From Pedobacter duraquae (GTDB taxonomy: Bacteria > Bacteroidota > Bacteroidia > Sphingobacteriales > Sphingobacteriaceae): DNA of 64,000 nt. The position numbers were made by a program, and so were the translations under genes. The stretch's first letter is position 1. Every line of letters begins with the position of its first letter. Location of the stretch: the NCBI RefSeq assembly GCF_004362245.1, contig NZ_SNWM01000004.1, positions 372,001 through 436,000 of the forward strand. The letters are read 5' to 3'. A model generated the notes under the pieces. It searched no databases and had not been told where the DNA came from. It worked only from the letters and a program-made list of their open reading frames with translations. Below are positions 62,842 to 64,000 of this stretch, in pieces.

Positions 62842-64000
62842 ATGCAGATACTTAAAAAATTTAACCGATCACTCCTCCTGCTTTGTGTAGTACTATTTTT
62901 GATAAACGCTTCTGCGCTTGCGCAGGGCAAAAACTTTTCGATCTCCACTACCCTGCCCTCCTGGATTGTACCCGTAGACCCTTCTGCTCCGCAGCCAAAG
63001 GGCAGCGACATCAGTGATGGATGGTATATCTCATATCTGGAGCGACAGCAACATGCAGAGCTCAAACAGACCTATGTGCATGTGATTCGGCATCTGGTTT
63101 CGAGTTCCGGAGTGCAAAATGGCTCTGAAGTTACTGTTACTTATGATCCTTCTTTTCAGAAACTCGTGTTCCATCAGCTTCGCGTTTGGCGGGATGGTAA
63201 GGCGACCGACCGCCTGAAAGAAGCTGATTTTAAAGTTATTCAGAATGAAAAGGACTTATCTAAATTTATTTACAGCGGCACTTTTGATGCTTATGCCATA
63301 TTAAATGATACCAGAAAGGGCGACCGCATTGAATATGCATACAGCCTTGTTGGTAGGAATCCCATTTTCGGCGACAAGTTTGCCGACGATTTCTATTTTG
63401 AATCGGGAAGCAGCTACGGAAAACGATACACCAACTTAATTGCCCGTGCCGACAGAAAATTGGACTTCAAAAGTTTTAACCATAGCAGTGATCCGAAGAT
63501 TACTTCACGTGGCGATTTAAAAATATACTCATGGGAAAGTACGCTCACCAACACTTACAAAACCACTGAACATGAGCCTTCCTGGTACAATCCTTTCAAA
63601 CATACCCAGGTTTCTGAGTACCACAATTGGGCAGAGGTTGTAAACTGGGGTTTATCGGTAAACGCATACCCAGGATTAAAAACACCCTTATTAAATCAAA
63701 AAGCCAATGAATTGCTGAAGCAGGCAAATAACGACACCAAAGCATACATGGTACTGGCAATCCGTTTTGTGCAGGATGAAATCCGCTATATGGGAATTGA
63801 GATGGGCGAAAATTCCCAAAAACCCAATTCACCAGAAAAGGTACTGAAGCAACGATATGGCGACTGCAAGGATAAGGCATTGCTACTTTGTTATTTCCTA
63901 AAAAAGGTAAACGTACCGGCTTATATGGCTTACGTGGATACCTATGCAGGGAATATGACTCGCGACTTCCTACCAAGCCCATTCTTATTTAACCACGTTG
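62842..64000 (+). CDS. DUF3857 / transglutaminase-like protein (5' part)
   Basis: A gene cut by the window end; 386 codons are visible from ATG 62842. The signal peptide is LLLLCVVLFLINASALAQ. A DUF3857 domain follows (EVTVTYDPSFQKLVFHQLRV, TRKGDRIEYAYSLVGRNPIF). The transglutaminase-like core begins near the end: FVQDEIRYMGIEMGENS and RYGDCKDKALLLCYFLKK, with the catalytic Cys in GDCKDKA. Such proteins are common in Bacteroidota envelopes, usually about 650 residues, but their substrates are unknown. This gene is open to the end of the window, which is why it has no stop here. Confidence 0.9.
   Translation, partial: MQILKKFNRSLLLLCVVLFLINASALAQGKNFSISTTLPSWIVPVDPSAPQPKGSDISDGWYISYLERQQHAELKQTYVHVIRHLVSSSGVQNGSEVTVTYDPSFQKLVFHQLRVWRDGKATDRLKEADFKVIQNEKDLSKFIYSGTFDAYAILNDTRKGDRIEYAYSLVGRNPIFGDKFADDFYFESGSSYGKRYTNLIARADRKLDFKSFNHSSDPKITSRGDLKIYSWESTLTNTYKTTEHEPSWYNPFKHTQVSEYHNWAEVVNWGLSVNAYPGLKTPLLNQKANELLKQANNDTKAYMVLAIRFVQDEIRYMGIEMGENSQKPNSPEKVLKQRYGDCKDKALLLCYFLKKVNVPAYMAYVDTYAGNMTRDFLPSPFLFNHV

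Noticed and set aside
62805..63065. 86-residue minus-strand frame
   Set aside because: It is antisense to the start of the DUF3857 gene, which has a signal peptide and continues to the window end.

Overview
The window looks like part of a Bacteroidota chromosome, most probably a soil or freshwater member of the Sphingobacteriaceae (Pedobacter-like). The evidence is the low-to-medium GC content, weak ribosome binding sites, promoter -7 boxes of the TAnnTTTG type, FtsX/MacB-type giant permeases, a DUF6266 protein, many small lipoproteins and secreted proteins with Sec or Tat-like leaders, and the argS / arginase / Bacteroidota-type arginine decarboxylase cluster. No rRNA, tRNA or CRISPR array was seen. 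Family names come from recognising protein motifs by eye; no database search was run.

Region 1 (1-14.1 kb) is regulatory and redox in character: the 3' end of a PAS sensor histidine kinase, an AraC regulator followed by an Old Yellow Enzyme and a quinone-oxidoreductase-like MDR enzyme, a large ABC permease, a DUF1801 protein, an aldo/keto reductase with a second AraC regulator, a membrane protein with a histidine-kinase dimerisation helix but no ATPase domain, several small unknown proteins, a Phenol_MetA_deg-like outer-membrane protein and a GNAT acetyltransferase.

Region 2 (14.4-23.8 kb) is a type VI secretion effector island, all on the minus strand: VgrG, a TPR protein that may be an effector adaptor, a small DUF3592-like membrane protein, a 1396-residue PAAR-Rhs protein with a C-terminal HNH (AHH/LHH-type) nuclease tip, and an Imm11-like immunity protein. 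A short frameshifted reading frame lies just upstream of vgrG, and a DUF1963-like protein lies beyond it.

Region 3 (24-46.3 kb) is accessory and partly decayed. It holds more AraC/enzyme pairs (epoxide-hydrolase-like protein; zinc-type MDR), a serine hydrolase, a NIPSNAP protein, many lineage-specific lipoproteins including two sets of paralogues, a secreted PPC-domain protein, a DUF6266 gene preceded by a helically phased GC-rich repeat array, and several gene remnants (TonB receptor, alginate-export porin, META-like lipoprotein, other coding relics).

Region 4 (46.3-50.5 kb) is mobile or defence DNA: the left end of an IS21-family element with the first codons of istA, a strongly structured minus-strand RNA candidate ending in an intrinsic terminator, an oriT-like repeat cluster, a 5'-truncated McrC nuclease and an intact AbiEi/AbiEii toxin-antitoxin pair.

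Region 5 (50.6-64 kb) is core genome, densely packed and intact: mnmE, an AI-2E family transporter, argS-arginase facing away from arginine decarboxylase, a small heat-shock protein, a thioesterase, folB overlapping a GlcD-type FAD oxidase, a glutaryl-CoA-type acyl-CoA dehydrogenase, and a DUF3857/transglutaminase protein cut by the window end.
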